This document shows positions 1 through 6,794 of a DNA stretch of 12,231 bases, piece after piece. The notes beneath the pieces were generated by a model. The model made no database searches. It saw nothing but the letters and a program-made list of their open reading frames with translations, and was not told the DNA's origin. The stretch is from Myxococcales bacterium (GTDB lineage Bacteria > Myxococcota > Myxococcia > Myxococcales > Myxococcaceae): the NCBI GenBank assembly GCA_003153055.1, contig PMBV01000333.1:1-12231 (forward strand). Reading direction: 5' to 3'. The translations under genes were made by a program, and so were the position numbers. How positions within the stretch are numbered: position 1 is the stretch's first letter; every line of letters starts with the position of its first letter.

Positions 1-78
1 AGGGAGTCGGGCGGGACGCTCAGTCGCCCGCGGCGGTGATTCGCATGGCATTGCAGGCGTTGAGCAAGGCCGACTGAG

Positions 79-483
79 TCAGTGGGTGGCGTCGTCGTCG
101 ACGGCGTACGGGGCGATGAAGTCACAGGCGGAAGCGAGTGACCGGGTGGTGCGCGCCGGATATTTCGAGACGAGCATTGCTTGCACCATCGAGACCAGCG
201 TACTGCCTTCGAACACGGTCACCACTGCCACGGTGTGCGGCACGTAGGCGCGGAATCGTCGGCCGACCTCCTGAACGATTCCCACCGACGGGATCTCGGC
301 TCGCTCGTCGAAGACGGTGAGGGCGGTGATGCCCCTCGGGTGCAGCAAGGTGGCGCGCTCGTGGGTCTCGAACCACCGCTCTAACCCGCTGGCTGGTGAA
401 TCACGATACGACAGGAGCACCGTATTCCCGGTGCGACCCACCGACCATCCATCTGCGCGTCCGGTTCGCTCGAAAAGGGCCAT
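79..483 (-). CDS. Hypothetical protein, 134 aa
   Basis: I do not recognise a named family. The 134-residue protein is soluble-looking, with no signal peptide or membrane segment. It has alternating hydrophobic strands (around residues 19-26, 50-58 and 80-92) and an amphipathic stretch near 95-105, giving an alpha/beta character loosely reminiscent of STAS-like single-domain proteins; that resemblance is only an impression. The start is supported by a GAGAGG purine run about 9 nt upstream of the ATG. It diverges from the AraC-type regulator across a 211-bp gap. The stop may be premature: just past it, in another frame of the same strand, codons read LTQSALLNACNAMRITAAGD before a stop near position 20, which looks like a normal protein C-terminus. 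A late frameshift is therefore possible. Coding status is fairly secure; function is unknown. Confidence 0.6.
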   Translation of the reverse strand: MALFERTGRADGWSVGRTGNTVLLSYRDSPASGLERWFETHERATLLHPRGITALTVFDERAEIPSVGIVQEVGRRFRAYVPHTVAVVTVFEGSTLVSMVQAMLVSKYPARTTRSLASACDFIAPYAVDDDATH

Positions 484-694
484 CGGTAGCCGCCTCTCAA
501 CGGTAACGACGCCTCCGGGCGAAGTCGACCCCGAGCGTCGAGCGGTCGTGAGGCGTCATGCCTCGGGAATCGGAAACGATCTCTCGGAAGCGTGGCCTGC
601 CATACGCGTAGCGCCAACGAGAAGGCGCGCTCGGTCCGTACCTGAGCCCACCTGCCGCCCTTCCCATCGCCTGAGCGCTGTCGTTCACTGACGC
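484..694. promoter_or_regulatory. Divergent intergenic region with inverted repeat
   Basis: This 211-bp gap separates two divergent genes and must hold both promoters. No convincing -35/-10 pair is visible. It contains an exact 8-bp inverted repeat, GACGCCTC at 508-515 and GAGGCGTC at 550-557, separated by 34 bp. The right arm also forms a small hairpin of its own, GAGGC-GTCAT-GCCTC at 550-564. The repeat is nearer the minus-strand gene and would lie in its promoter or leader. A link to the neighbouring AraC-type regulator is only a guess. Confidence 0.25.
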
Positions 695-1552
695 ATGGAC
701 TTCGCCTACGCGCCCCTGGTCGCGGAACTCGAGCGGCGGCTGGCGGCGCAGGGTGTGCTCGCGATGGGGGCAGGGCGGGTGAAGGCGTCCGCGGGTCACA
801 AGCGCGAGTTGCTCGCGCTGGCCTCTCGCCGCCTGGGACGTCGCTTCATCGCCGGCTTCGCGCGAGACCTCTCGCGCAGCACCGCCCACCCGTTTCTGCA
901 GGCGCTGCTCGCCACCCGAACGCCCGCGCGCATGCTGGTGCAGTGGCAGCGCCTGGAGGTGCTCGCCCACGCGGCGAACCGTGTCTGCACGCTCGAAGTG
1001 CATGGCGACTCGGTGCGGCTGCTGCGAACCACGGTCGCCGGGGCCGCGCCCTCGGTGCACGAAGACGTGCTGGTGGTCGAGCTGCTCGCGGGGGTTCTCG
1101 AAGCGATGGGCGCGGTTCGTGCCCGAGTGACCAACCTGGGCCGGGCGCCGGGTGGGCGCCGGTGGAAGGTGGGCTGGCAGGCCTGGGCGCAAACCTCGCG
1201 CCGCGGCCACCTCGCTCCCTGGGGTGCGAGCGGTGATTTCGCCCGTGCCGCGTTTGCGCTGCTGCTCGACGACCCCGCGTTGTCGCTCCGCTCGCTGGCG
1301 CGACGCTTGATGGTCTCGCCGCGCACGTTGCAGCGCCGCCTCCACGAGGCGGGCACCGCCACCCGGCTGCTCACGCGCACCGTTCGACTCGTGCGCGCGG
1401 GCGACTCACTCGTCTCCGGCCCGGACCGCGCTTCGCTCACCACGGTTGCGCAGGCCTGTGGCTTTGCCGACAGCGCCCACTTCAGCCGTGAATTCCGGGC
1501 CCTCATCGGCGTGCAGCCGGGCCAGTTCGCGCGGGCGCTGACGCACCGTTGA
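695..1552 (+). CDS. AraC-family transcriptional regulator
   Basis: This is a 285-aa DNA-binding regulator. The C-terminal third carries the AraC/XylS double helix-turn-helix. The first HTH spans about residues 195-220 (LSLRSLARRLMVSPRTLQRR). The second spans about 247-272 and is followed by the typical IGVQPGQFAR end motif. The first ~190 residues lack the His-rich cupin pattern of sugar-sensing AraC proteins; length and layout recall the OruR/ArgR-like group with an arabinose-binding-type N-terminal domain, a tentative match. The ATG has no clear Shine-Dalgarno, so the start is fairly but not fully secure. The DJ-1-like gene begins 68 bp downstream on the same strand, so the regulator may control it and the SDR after it, or itself. 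The effector cannot be inferred. Confidence 0.9.
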   Translation: MDFAYAPLVAELERRLAAQGVLAMGAGRVKASAGHKRELLALASRRLGRRFIAGFARDLSRSTAHPFLQALLATRTPARMLVQWQRLEVLAHAANRVCTLEVHGDSVRLLRTTVAGAAPSVHEDVLVVELLAGVLEAMGAVRARVTNLGRAPGGRRWKVGWQAWAQTSRRGHLAPWGASGDFARAAFALLLDDPALSLRSLARRLMVSPRTLQRRLHEAGTATRLLTRTVRLVRAGDSLVSGPDRASLTTVAQACGFADSAHFSREFRALIGVQPGQFARALTHR

Positions 1553-1609
1553 TTGGCGCGTTCGTTCAAGCCCTCCCACGCAGGTCCTTCGTAGCTTCCG
1601 GCTCGAACT

Positions 1610-1614
1610 GGAGG
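1610..1614 (+). promoter_or_regulatory. Ribosome binding site deciding the GTG start of the DJ-1-like lipoprotein
   Basis: A perfect GGAGG lies 5 nt before the GTG at 1620 and 17 nt before the alternative ATG at 1632, so the GTG is the better start. Either start keeps the lipoprotein signal peptide. Confidence 0.6.
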
Positions 1615-1619
1615 TTCAC

Positions 1620-2465
1620 GTGAACGTCACCATGAAGGTCCTGCTGCTGCTGTCGTCGTCCCTCGCTGGTTGCGCGCTCCCCCGGTCGGTCAGTCAGCCG
1701 CCGATGGCCACCCAGGCGGGGCGCGGTTCGATACTGTTCGTGCTCTCGAGCGCCGAGGAGCAGGCGCTCGCGAACGGGCGCGTTCGCGCGACGGGCACGT
1801 TTCTCGGGGAGTTCTGGGAGGCGTACCGCGCGGTCACCGCGGGTGGGTTCGACGTGGTGCTGGCAACGCCGAACGCGCGCCCCCCGGCGATCGACCCCGA
1901 GAGCCTGAAGCCGGCGTACTGGAGGGAACACCCCGACTGGCTCGCCGAGGCCCAACAGTTTGCCTCGACGCAGGAAGCCTTTCACCACCCCGTCGGCCTG
2001 ACCGCGGCGCTCGCCGACGAGTCTCGCTTCGTGGGTCTCATCGTGCCGGGCGGGCAGGGCGTGATGGTGGACCTCCTCGGGGACGCAGCGCTGCGCGAGC
2101 TGCTGCTGCGCTTCGGCGCGACGAGCCGACCCGTGGGTCTCATCTGCCACGCGCCCGCGCTGTTGACGAAGCTGGGCGCTGGCAGTCCCTTCGCGGGCAG
2201 GGCAGTCACCTCCGTCTCCGGGCTCGAGGAGTTCTTCATCGAGACCTTCATCATGGGAGGCCAGGCCCGCGTGCGTCGCATCGCGCAACAGCTCGAGGTG
2301 GGCGGGTTGCGCTACTCGGCGACGTTCGCCGGTGGGAGCCACGCGGTGCGCGACGGCAACCTCGTCACCAGCCAGAACCCTGCATCGGGTGTCGGGTTCA
2401 GCCAGCACTTCCTGGCCGCTCTCGAGGCGTCGCTCTCCGCGGGCCGCGACGCGGGGGTACGATGA
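1620..2465 (+). CDS. DJ-1/PfpI-family putative lipoprotein
   Basis: This is a 281-aa member of the DJ-1/PfpI (type 1 glutamine amidotransferase-like) superfamily, which includes glyoxalases, chaperones and deglycase-like enzymes. Seen in the sequence: a strand at 37-43 starting the alpha/beta fold, Glu64 in a GEFWEAYR helix (a candidate for the conserved acidic residue), GGQG at 144-147, and the nucleophile elbow GLICHAPALL with Cys176-His177. A C-terminal GNLVTSQNPASG motif at about 246-257 is typical of the Hsp31-like branch. The N-terminus has a short hydrophobic stretch ending in the lipobox LAGC (Cys18), so export and lipid anchoring in the envelope are likely, unusual for a family that is mostly cytosolic. 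Its stop overlaps the SDR start (ATGA), so the two are translationally coupled. Substrate unknown; small reactive carbonyls would suit the family. Confidence 0.88.
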   Translation: MNVTMKVLLLLSSSLAGCALPRSVSQPPMATQAGRGSILFVLSSAEEQALANGRVRATGTFLGEFWEAYRAVTAGGFDVVLATPNARPPAIDPESLKPAYWREHPDWLAEAQQFASTQEAFHHPVGLTAALADESRFVGLIVPGGQGVMVDLLGDAALRELLLRFGATSRPVGLICHAPALLTKLGAGSPFAGRAVTSVSGLEEFFIETFIMGGQARVRRIAQQLEVGGLRYSATFAGGSHAVRDGNLVTSQNPASGVGFSQHFLAALEASLSAGRDAGVR

Positions 2466-3196
2466 TGGACTTCGCCGGCAAGCGGGTGCTGGTCACCGGC
2501 GCGACCGGAGGCATCGGCGGAGCGCTCGCCCTCGCGCTGCGGACCGCGGGCGCCGTCGTGGTAGTTCACGGTAGAGACGCTCGCCGACTGGGCGCGCTGG
2601 CGGACGCCGGCTTCGAGACCGTCGCCGCGGAGCTCGACGAGCCCGGCGCCGCCGTGGCGCTGGTGGCGCAGGTGCTGGCGGGTGGGCCGCTGGACGTGCT
2701 GGTCAACAATGCCGCGGTGCAGGTGCTGATGGACTTCAGGGGCGACGACGTAGAGGGACAGCTCGCCAGCCTCGATCGCGAGCTGGCGGTGAACCTGCGC
2801 GCCCCCATTCACCTGACGCGGTTGTTCCTGCCGACGCTCCTGGCGAGACCAGCCGCCGCCGTGGTGAACATCTCGTCGGGGCTGGCATTGGTGCCCAAGC
2901 AGTCGTCGCCGGTGTACTGCGCCACGAAGGCGGCGCTGCACAGCTTCTCGCGCAGCCTGCGCTGGCAGCTGGACGGGACCTCGGTGCGGGTCTTCGAGGC
3001 CTTGCCCCCGGTCGTCGACACCGAGATGACGCGGGGACGTGGCACAGGGAAGATTTCGCCTGAGCGGTGCGCCGCCGAGATTCTGCGCGGCCTGCAGCGC
3101 GACCAGGCCACGCACTTCGTGGGCAGGAGCGCGTGGCTGGCGGCGATGGCACGGCTGGCCCCGGACTTCGCCGAACGCATCATGCGACGAAGTTGA
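2462..3196 (+). CDS. SDR-family oxidoreductase (DltE-like)
   Basis: This 244-aa classical short-chain dehydrogenase/reductase should use NAD(P)(H) to reduce or oxidise a carbonyl or alcohol in the cytoplasm. Visible motifs are the Rossmann glycine motif TGATGGIG at 12-19, NNAA at 82-85, Asn111, the catalytic serine region NISSG near 137-140, and Tyr152-x-x-x-Lys156 (YCATK), so the catalytic set is complete. The post-catalytic segment PPVVDTEMT near 182-190 matches the PG/PP-x-x-x-T position of the family. Layout and length resemble the DltE group. Arg39 after the second strand hints at NADPH preference (inference). Two adjacent ATGs, 2462 and 2465, both overlap the stop of the lipoprotein gene; the first gives the ATGA overlap. 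It is probably co-transcribed with the DJ-1-like gene. Confidence 0.92.
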   Translation: MMDFAGKRVLVTGATGGIGGALALALRTAGAVVVVHGRDARRLGALADAGFETVAAELDEPGAAVALVAQVLAGGPLDVLVNNAAVQVLMDFRGDDVEGQLASLDRELAVNLRAPIHLTRLFLPTLLARPAAAVVNISSGLALVPKQSSPVYCATKAALHSFSRSLRWQLDGTSVRVFEALPPVVDTEMTRGRGTGKISPERCAAEILRGLQRDQATHFVGRSAWLAAMARLAPDFAERIMRRS

Positions 3197-3213
3197 CTGT
3201 GCCGTCAGCTCGG

Positions 3214-3360
3214 GTGCGCGACCTGAAGGAGCCGGCGGTAGGCTCCGTCGTGTACCACCCCTCGGCGGCGCGCGAGGCGGTCGAGTCGATGCTGACGGTG
3301 CTTGCCTCGACGGCGCTCCCTAGCGTGGGAGCCATTGTCTCCCCACGGCGAGAACTATGA
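3214..3360 (+). other. Possible short ORF or gene remnant after the SDR
   Basis: Between the SDR stop and the convergent membrane-protein stop, a frame opening at a GTG reads VRDLKEPAVGSVVYHPSAAR and then a helix-like stretch, 48 codons in all. In the non-overlapping part nearly every codon ends in G or C (I count two exceptions in about 35), as expected of coding DNA here. There is no ribosome binding site, and the last ~40 bases overlap the opposite gene. It could be a gene remnant or chance in GC-rich DNA. Confidence 0.2.
3315..3332. terminator. Small hairpin at the convergent gene end
   Basis: GCTCCC and GGGAGC form a 6-bp stem with a 6-nt loop that includes the stop codon of the minus-strand membrane-protein gene. 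It lies in the convergent junction with the SDR gene. There is no clear T-run on either side, so a terminator role is only possible. Confidence 0.2.
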
Positions 3361-4207
3361 AATTGACGAGGCCGAACAGGAGCCCGTACGTCGCGTCGGT
3401 CAGCGGTGTCGGCGGCTCGATCCCGCCTTCGAGCGCTTCCCGCTCGCGCATCTCGCGGAGCACATCGGAGTCGAGGCAGGCGCCACCGACGGTCAGGTTG
3501 AGCTCCAGCACCTGCGCGGTCCACATCAGACCCCAGGGGATGCCCCACCACCCGAAGCACGCAGTCAACAGCGTCGGGAGCACGGCAGCGCCGCGCGCGT
3601 GAGGAAGACACAGAGACCTGAAGGTCCCGGCCCAACGAAACGACATCACACCTATGCTCACACAGAAGAGAGGCGCGACCACCTCTGACTCGCGCGACCC
3701 ACAAGCGGTACAGGGGCTCCAGGCGGGGACTTCCGGCGGCACACGTGCCCGCCCTTCTGGAGGAGGGACGCCTTCAAGCCTGGGAAGCACCAGCCGACGC
3801 GCCCGTACCATCCACAGAGCGACGAGTGCCGGCAGCAGCGCAACGAGACCGCTGAGGCGGGGCCACAAGAGCGCGAGCTCGAGACACGCGAACCCCAACC
3901 AGATCGCCTCCGCAGCGCGCCAGGCCTTTGCGTTCCATGCGCATAGGATGCTCATCAAGGCGAACGCGGCCCCTGTGCAGGCACAGGCCACCCCCCAGCG
4001 CACGTCGACCATCCACAGGAAGGCCGCTCCGATGGCGAACCAGACGGCGGCACCGAGCGCGAACGCGCGAAAGGTATCGAGCTTGCGGTCGACGAACGCG
4101 TCTCCCCCATGACTCGGAACGCCGGTGAGCCCCTTGCAGAATGGGCACCTTCGCCACCGCACTGCAATCAAACGCCCGCAAGAGACGCATCGCGGCGAGC
4201 GGCTCAC
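3320..4207 (-). CDS. Multi-pass membrane protein with zinc-ribbon-like ends
   Basis: I do not recognise a named family for this 295-aa protein. The N-terminus has a short zinc-ribbon pattern: Cys7-x-x-Cys10 and Cys21-x-x-Cys24 (CVSCG then CPFCKG). Hydrophobic segments follow at about 48-67, 72-90, 98-116 and 118-136. A second soluble patch has CTACG at 166-170 and a later SLCLPHARG with Cys200 and His203, which could form another metal site. More hydrophobic segments lie at about 207-232 and 272-288. The overall picture is an inner-membrane protein with metal-binding cytoplasmic loops, role unknown. The GTG start gives a GTGA overlap with the stop of a possible small ORF upstream. It could belong to a minus-strand transcription unit with the nitrilase-family gene, though about 370 bp separate them. 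Confidence 0.75.
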   Translation of the reverse strand: MSRSPRCVSCGRLIAVRWRRCPFCKGLTGVPSHGGDAFVDRKLDTFRAFALGAAVWFAIGAAFLWMVDVRWGVACACTGAAFALMSILCAWNAKAWRAAEAIWLGFACLELALLWPRLSGLVALLPALVALWMVRARRLVLPRLEGVPPPEGRARVPPEVPAWSPCTACGSRESEVVAPLFCVSIGVMSFRWAGTFRSLCLPHARGAAVLPTLLTACFGWWGIPWGLMWTAQVLELNLTVGGACLDSDVLREMREREALEGGIEPPTPLTDATYGLLFGLVNFIVLAVGRQWLPR

Positions 4208-4365
4208 GAGCAGTCACCCGCGGAGACGAGGTGCTTGCGGTGACGGCCGAGGCCGTCTCCGCCATGCGCCCCAGCGTTGAGGATGCGCTCTACCGAGTCC
4301 GGGGCCATTGTCAGAAAACGGCTCCCGACAACTCCCACCGTCGACCTCGTGCTCACACTCGACAT
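4204..4365 (-). CDS. Possible small ORF, 53 aa
   Basis: An ATG opens a 53-aa frame containing GSRFLTMAPDSVERILNAGA and ending in a TGA that overlaps the GTG start of the membrane-protein gene (GTGA). An AGAAGG Shine-Dalgarno-like run sits 7 nt upstream of the ATG. About three quarters of its codons end in G/C, slightly below the surrounding genes. The start signal and overlap favour a real gene that could couple translation into the membrane protein; short length and lack of any recognisable motif argue caution. Function unknown. Confidence 0.35.
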   Translation of the reverse strand: MSSVSTRSTVGVVGSRFLTMAPDSVERILNAGAHGGDGLGRHRKHLVSAGDCS

Positions 4366-4377
4366 TGCATCACCTTC

Positions 4378-4515
4378 TCAAATGACTGCTCTTCTCGGGC
4401 CTTTGGCAGATCCAGTCGGCTTGTCAACGAAGATGACGTGCGGCTCTTTCACGACGACGTACCTCAGGCGAGTACCGCAGGCTCGGTCGCAGTAGGGACG
4501 GTCGTTGGGCTGCAA
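4378..4515 (-). other. Possible short coding segment downstream of the nitrilase gene
   Basis: After the nitrilase stop, an open minus-strand frame ends at a TGA at 4378. Its last ~45 residues look protein-like (QPNDRPYCDRACGTRLRYVV, then a KEPHVIFVDKP stretch), with a Cys-x-x-x-Cys pair. The only start near the plausible part is a TTG at 4515, with no ribosome binding site. The frame is open further upstream but overlaps the nitrilase gene there in another frame. It may be a small metal-binding protein with a rare start or the tail of a decayed gene. Together with the 53-aa ORF it is all I can see in the 4208-4574 gap. Confidence 0.3.
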
Positions 4516-4574
4516 GTCGAGCGAGGACGAGCCGACCGTCGTGGTCGCCTGACAGGGTGAGAAGAACGAGCGGC

Positions 4575-5381
4575 TCAGCTCGGGGTGAAGCAGTTGCGGT
4601 GTGGGGCCCAGCGCCGAGCGAGCCGTCCGCTGGCTCGGGTGAGGTCCAGGTCTGCGGCGACGACTCCGACCGCTCCGTACGGGAGGCTCGCCAACAGGGA
4701 GCCGTCTGGGCTGATGAGGCCGGTGACCGAGCCCTGATCCATCCCGGCGACGTTGGCGCAGCCGACGTAGACGGTGTTCTCGAGGGCGCGGCAGAGCAGC
4801 GCCTTCTCGTTGTACGGGTTCGAGGCGTCGCACCATCTCAGCGGGAGTGAGCCGTCGTCGGTGGTGACGTAGTGGGGCACGAAGATGATCTGCGCGCCGT
4901 GGAGAACGAGGGACCGGCAGATCTCCGGGTAACGAAAGGCCTCGTGACACACGGCGATGCCGAAGGTCACTCCCGCGGCGGTGAACACCCGGCGGCCGGT
5001 GCCGGGAACGTAGTGGGGATCCTCCGAGGGGTCGATCTGCGTCTTCACTTGCTCGCCGAGGCGCGCTCCGTCGGCGTCGATGACGACCGAGATGATCTCC
5101 AGCCCCGCTGGGGTTGGGCGCTCGGCTCCGACGATGGTCACCACGCCAGCGTCGCGCGCGGCGAGCGCGATGGCGGCGAGCGCGTCGTCGAGGGCCGCCG
5201 CGGTGACCTGGGGAACGGGCCGCGCCTGGCAGCGGTGCCCGGGAAGACCGGTCTCCGGCAGACATACGATTCGCGCACCGAGGCGACCAGCTTCTCGCAC
5301 CGCGGCGATCGCGGCCGGCGTGGCCTCGGCGAGGGTGGTGGTGAGGGGCGTCGACGCGACGGCGATGCGGGTCGTGACCAT
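4575..5381 (-). CDS. Carbon-nitrogen hydrolase (nitrilase superfamily)
   Basis: This 268-aa enzyme should hydrolyse a non-peptide C-N bond (amide, nitrile or carbamoyl) in the cytoplasm. The Glu-Lys-Cys triad is visible: Glu43 in CLPETGLPG, Lys113 in EQVKTQ, and Cys145 in GIAVCHEAFRYPE. The sequence after Lys113 (IDPSEDPHYVPGTG) matches the usual segment carrying a further acidic residue. Length is normal for a single-domain member (about 260-280 aa), and the protein appears complete, including the late DGSLLASLPYG strand region. The cysteine context, CHEAFRYPE, is that of a general omega-amidase/carbamoylase-like branch; the substrate cannot be told. The ATG lacks a clear Shine-Dalgarno. The gene diverges from the DUF3592-like gene across 183 bp and may be followed by the small ORFs and the membrane-protein gene. 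Confidence 0.9.
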   Translation of the reverse strand: MVTTRIAVASTPLTTTLAEATPAAIAAVREAGRLGARIVCLPETGLPGHRCQARPVPQVTAAALDDALAAIALAARDAGVVTIVGAERPTPAGLEIISVVIDADGARLGEQVKTQIDPSEDPHYVPGTGRRVFTAAGVTFGIAVCHEAFRYPEICRSLVLHGAQIIFVPHYVTTDDGSLPLRWCDASNPYNEKALLCRALENTVYVGCANVAGMDQGSVTGLISPDGSLLASLPYGAVGVVAADLDLTRASGRLARRWAPHRNCFTPS

Positions 5382-5460
5382 GGCGTCGGCCTAGCATCCC
5401 GCGAAGGCCGTCACGACACCAGGGCCGCGGCGGGCGCTCGACGCCGTCTCGACTGGCAGG

Positions 5461-5527
5461 AGCCTTTCCTCGCGCAAGGAGGAATCCCGCGACTGGTTGA
5501 GACCCCAGGAGCGCTCGCGAGGAGGCT
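5461..5527. repeat. Imperfect inverted repeat in a divergent promoter region
   Basis: AGCCTTTCCTCGCG at 5461-5474 pairs with CGCGAGGAGGCT at 5516-5527, giving 12 matched base pairs with a 2-nt bulge and a 41-nt spacer. It lies between the nitrilase gene and the DUF3592-like gene, ending 37 bp before the latter's start. The spacer holds a strong AAGGAGG purine run at 5476-5482 with no useful ORF after it. It could be an operator, a leader hairpin or a chance pairing. Confidence 0.35.
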
Positions 5528-5564
5528 GAGATCGCGGTCGGCGGAGTCGTGGCGCACGTGAACG

Positions 5565-6089
5565 ATGCGTGAAATTCTCAGCGTCATGACTCGCCGCTCC
5601 TCCCCGCCGTTGACGAGCATCGTCAAGACCGACTTTCTCGCGCTGCTCGGGGCCCTCGCTCCGCCCATCGGGAGCGCCATCGCCATGCTGGGCGCGGTCG
5701 GTCTCCTGCCGGACAGGAGCCGCTCGATGCTCGACCGCAAACCGGTGATGGCTACGAACGTCGGTCCGTCCTTCTGGGCCATGATGGCCGCTGGATTTCT
5801 GCTCTTGGGGTTGATCATCATTGCCTGGCGCTCCTCGCGGATCCGGGCGGCGTTCGCCTCGAGCCATCGCGTCCCGGGGAGGATCACGAGGCTGACGCCG
5901 TTCAAGGATCGAGCGTACGTGCACTACGAGTATCGGGTGAATGGCCAGGTGATTGCGACACGCCACTTCGTCCACCAGACCGAGCGGTTCAAGCGGCTCC
6001 GCGAAGGGCAAGAGGTATTGGTCGCCGTCGATCCCCGGCGGCCCAGCACCGGCTTCGTGGTCGAACTCTTCGAGAAGGAGCCGCAATGA
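5565..6089 (+). CDS. Membrane protein with DUF3592-like domain
   Basis: This 174-aa protein has two predicted membrane helices, about residues 23-49 and 68-88, the second followed by basic residues (AWRSSRIR). The rest is a beta-rich soluble domain: VPGRITRL, then VHYEYRVNGQVIATRHF, then LREGQEVLVAVDPRRPSTGF. This strand order with a YEY-x-VNG core and a VAVDPxxP ending resembles DUF3592, a family of unknown function in bacterial membrane proteins; the match is by eye. ATG 5565 is used here; ATG 5586 is an alternative, and neither has a good ribosome binding site. Its stop lies directly before the decayed DJ-1-like gene, so the junction near 6089-6112 may be an old deletion point. Confidence 0.75.
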   Translation: MREILSVMTRRSSPPLTSIVKTDFLALLGALAPPIGSAIAMLGAVGLLPDRSRSMLDRKPVMATNVGPSFWAMMAAGFLLLGLIIIAWRSSRIRAAFASSHRVPGRITRLTPFKDRAYVHYEYRVNGQVIATRHFVHQTERFKRLREGQEVLVAVDPRRPSTGFVVELFEKEPQ

Positions 6090-6111
6090 CAGGCCTGCCA
6101 AACCGCGTCGT

Positions 6112-6757
6112 GACGGGCTCGGCGCCGCCGCGACCTGGCTTTGGATCGCGGCTCTCGATGACGTAGGAGGCGCCGAGGTGACGCTCGCCTCGCCGGAGGG
6201 CGGCCCGGGCGGCCCCGCCCCGGTCGACCCGCGGAGCCTCGACGCCGGGCTCCCCGAGGTGAAGGCGTTCCGGGAAGACGTGGTGGCCCAGGCGCAGCTG
6301 GCTGCCACGGCTCGGCTCGAGACCCTCGACCTCGGCGGCTTCGACGCGGTCTTCGTCGCCGGGGGCCACGGCACGATGTGGGACCTCGCCACCCCGGCGG
6401 TGGGCGCGGCGCTCTCCACCGCATGGAGGCGGGGGAAGGTGCTGGGGGCGGTATGCCACCCTGGTCCACGTCACCGACGAAGAAGGGAGGCCGGTCGTGG
6501 CCGGTCGCCGGTTCGCGGCCTTCACCAACCAGGAAGAGGCGGCGGCGGGCCTCACCGGGGTGGTGCCCTTCTTGTTGGAGAGCCGACTCACCCAACAGGG
6601 GGGCCTCCATCAGGGCGGGCCGATGTGGCAGCCGCTGGCGGTGGTGGACGGGCGGCTGGTGACTGGGCAAAACCCGGCGTCGTCCCTCGCGGTGGCGGAG
6701 GCGACGCTGGCCGCGCTCAGTACACCGGGCGGCAATGACGTCGGTGGCCGCTCGTAG
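6112..6757 (+). pseudogene. Decayed DJ-1/Hsp31-like gene, frameshifted and lacking its N-terminus
   Basis: Two frames together give one DJ-1/PfpI protein of the Hsp31-like group. The first frame carries GAEVTLASPEGG, then GGFDAVFVAGGHGTMWDLA, and reaches the nucleophile elbow GAVCH, with Cys at 6454-6456. The second frame resumes at 6461 with LVHVTDEEGRPVVAGRRFAA, continues through GLTGVVPFLLESRL, and ends with VVDGRLVTGQNPASS. The family usually reads roughly CHGPAALVHV here, so about 11 bases coding GPAA seem lost just after the catalytic cysteine. The first beta strand and start codon are also missing: homology begins abruptly (TWLWIAALDD) next to the preceding gene. A GTG at 6497 could start the C-terminal piece alone, but that would lack the cysteine. 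It is a different subfamily from the intact lipoprotein at 1620-2465, so not a recent duplicate. Confidence 0.8.
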
Positions 6758-6780
6758 TTCCAGCAGCCCAGTGACTCATC

Positions 6781-6788
6781 GGGAGGAG
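6781..6788 (+). promoter_or_regulatory. Ribosome binding site of the truncated SDR
   Basis: GGGAGGAG lies 6 nt before the ATG at 6795, fixing the start there rather than at the upstream ATG at 6735. The Rossmann strand begins directly after this ATG (MKVLITGG). Confidence 0.6.
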
Positions 6789-6794
6789 CCGTCG

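Noticed and set aside
497..1345. A 282-codon minus-strand open frame across the AraC-type gene
   Set aside because: Rich in Arg, Gln and His with no fold-like pattern; a shadow of a gene with clear HTH motifs on the other strand.
1670..2461. Upstream extension of the SDR frame through the DJ-1-like gene
   Set aside because: The translation before 2462 is Arg/Gly-rich low complexity overlapping a well-supported gene; the Rossmann motif follows directly after ATG 2462.
5391..6419. A 342-codon minus-strand open frame opposite the DUF3592-like gene
   Set aside because: Ser/Arg/Pro-rich with no domain; typical antisense frame in GC-rich DNA, while the plus strand has membrane helices and a known domain type.
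1620..6757. The two DJ-1-like genes as copies of one recent tandem duplication
   Set aside because: They share only general family motifs (nucleophile Cys-His and QNPAS ending); the central sequences and the signal peptide differ.
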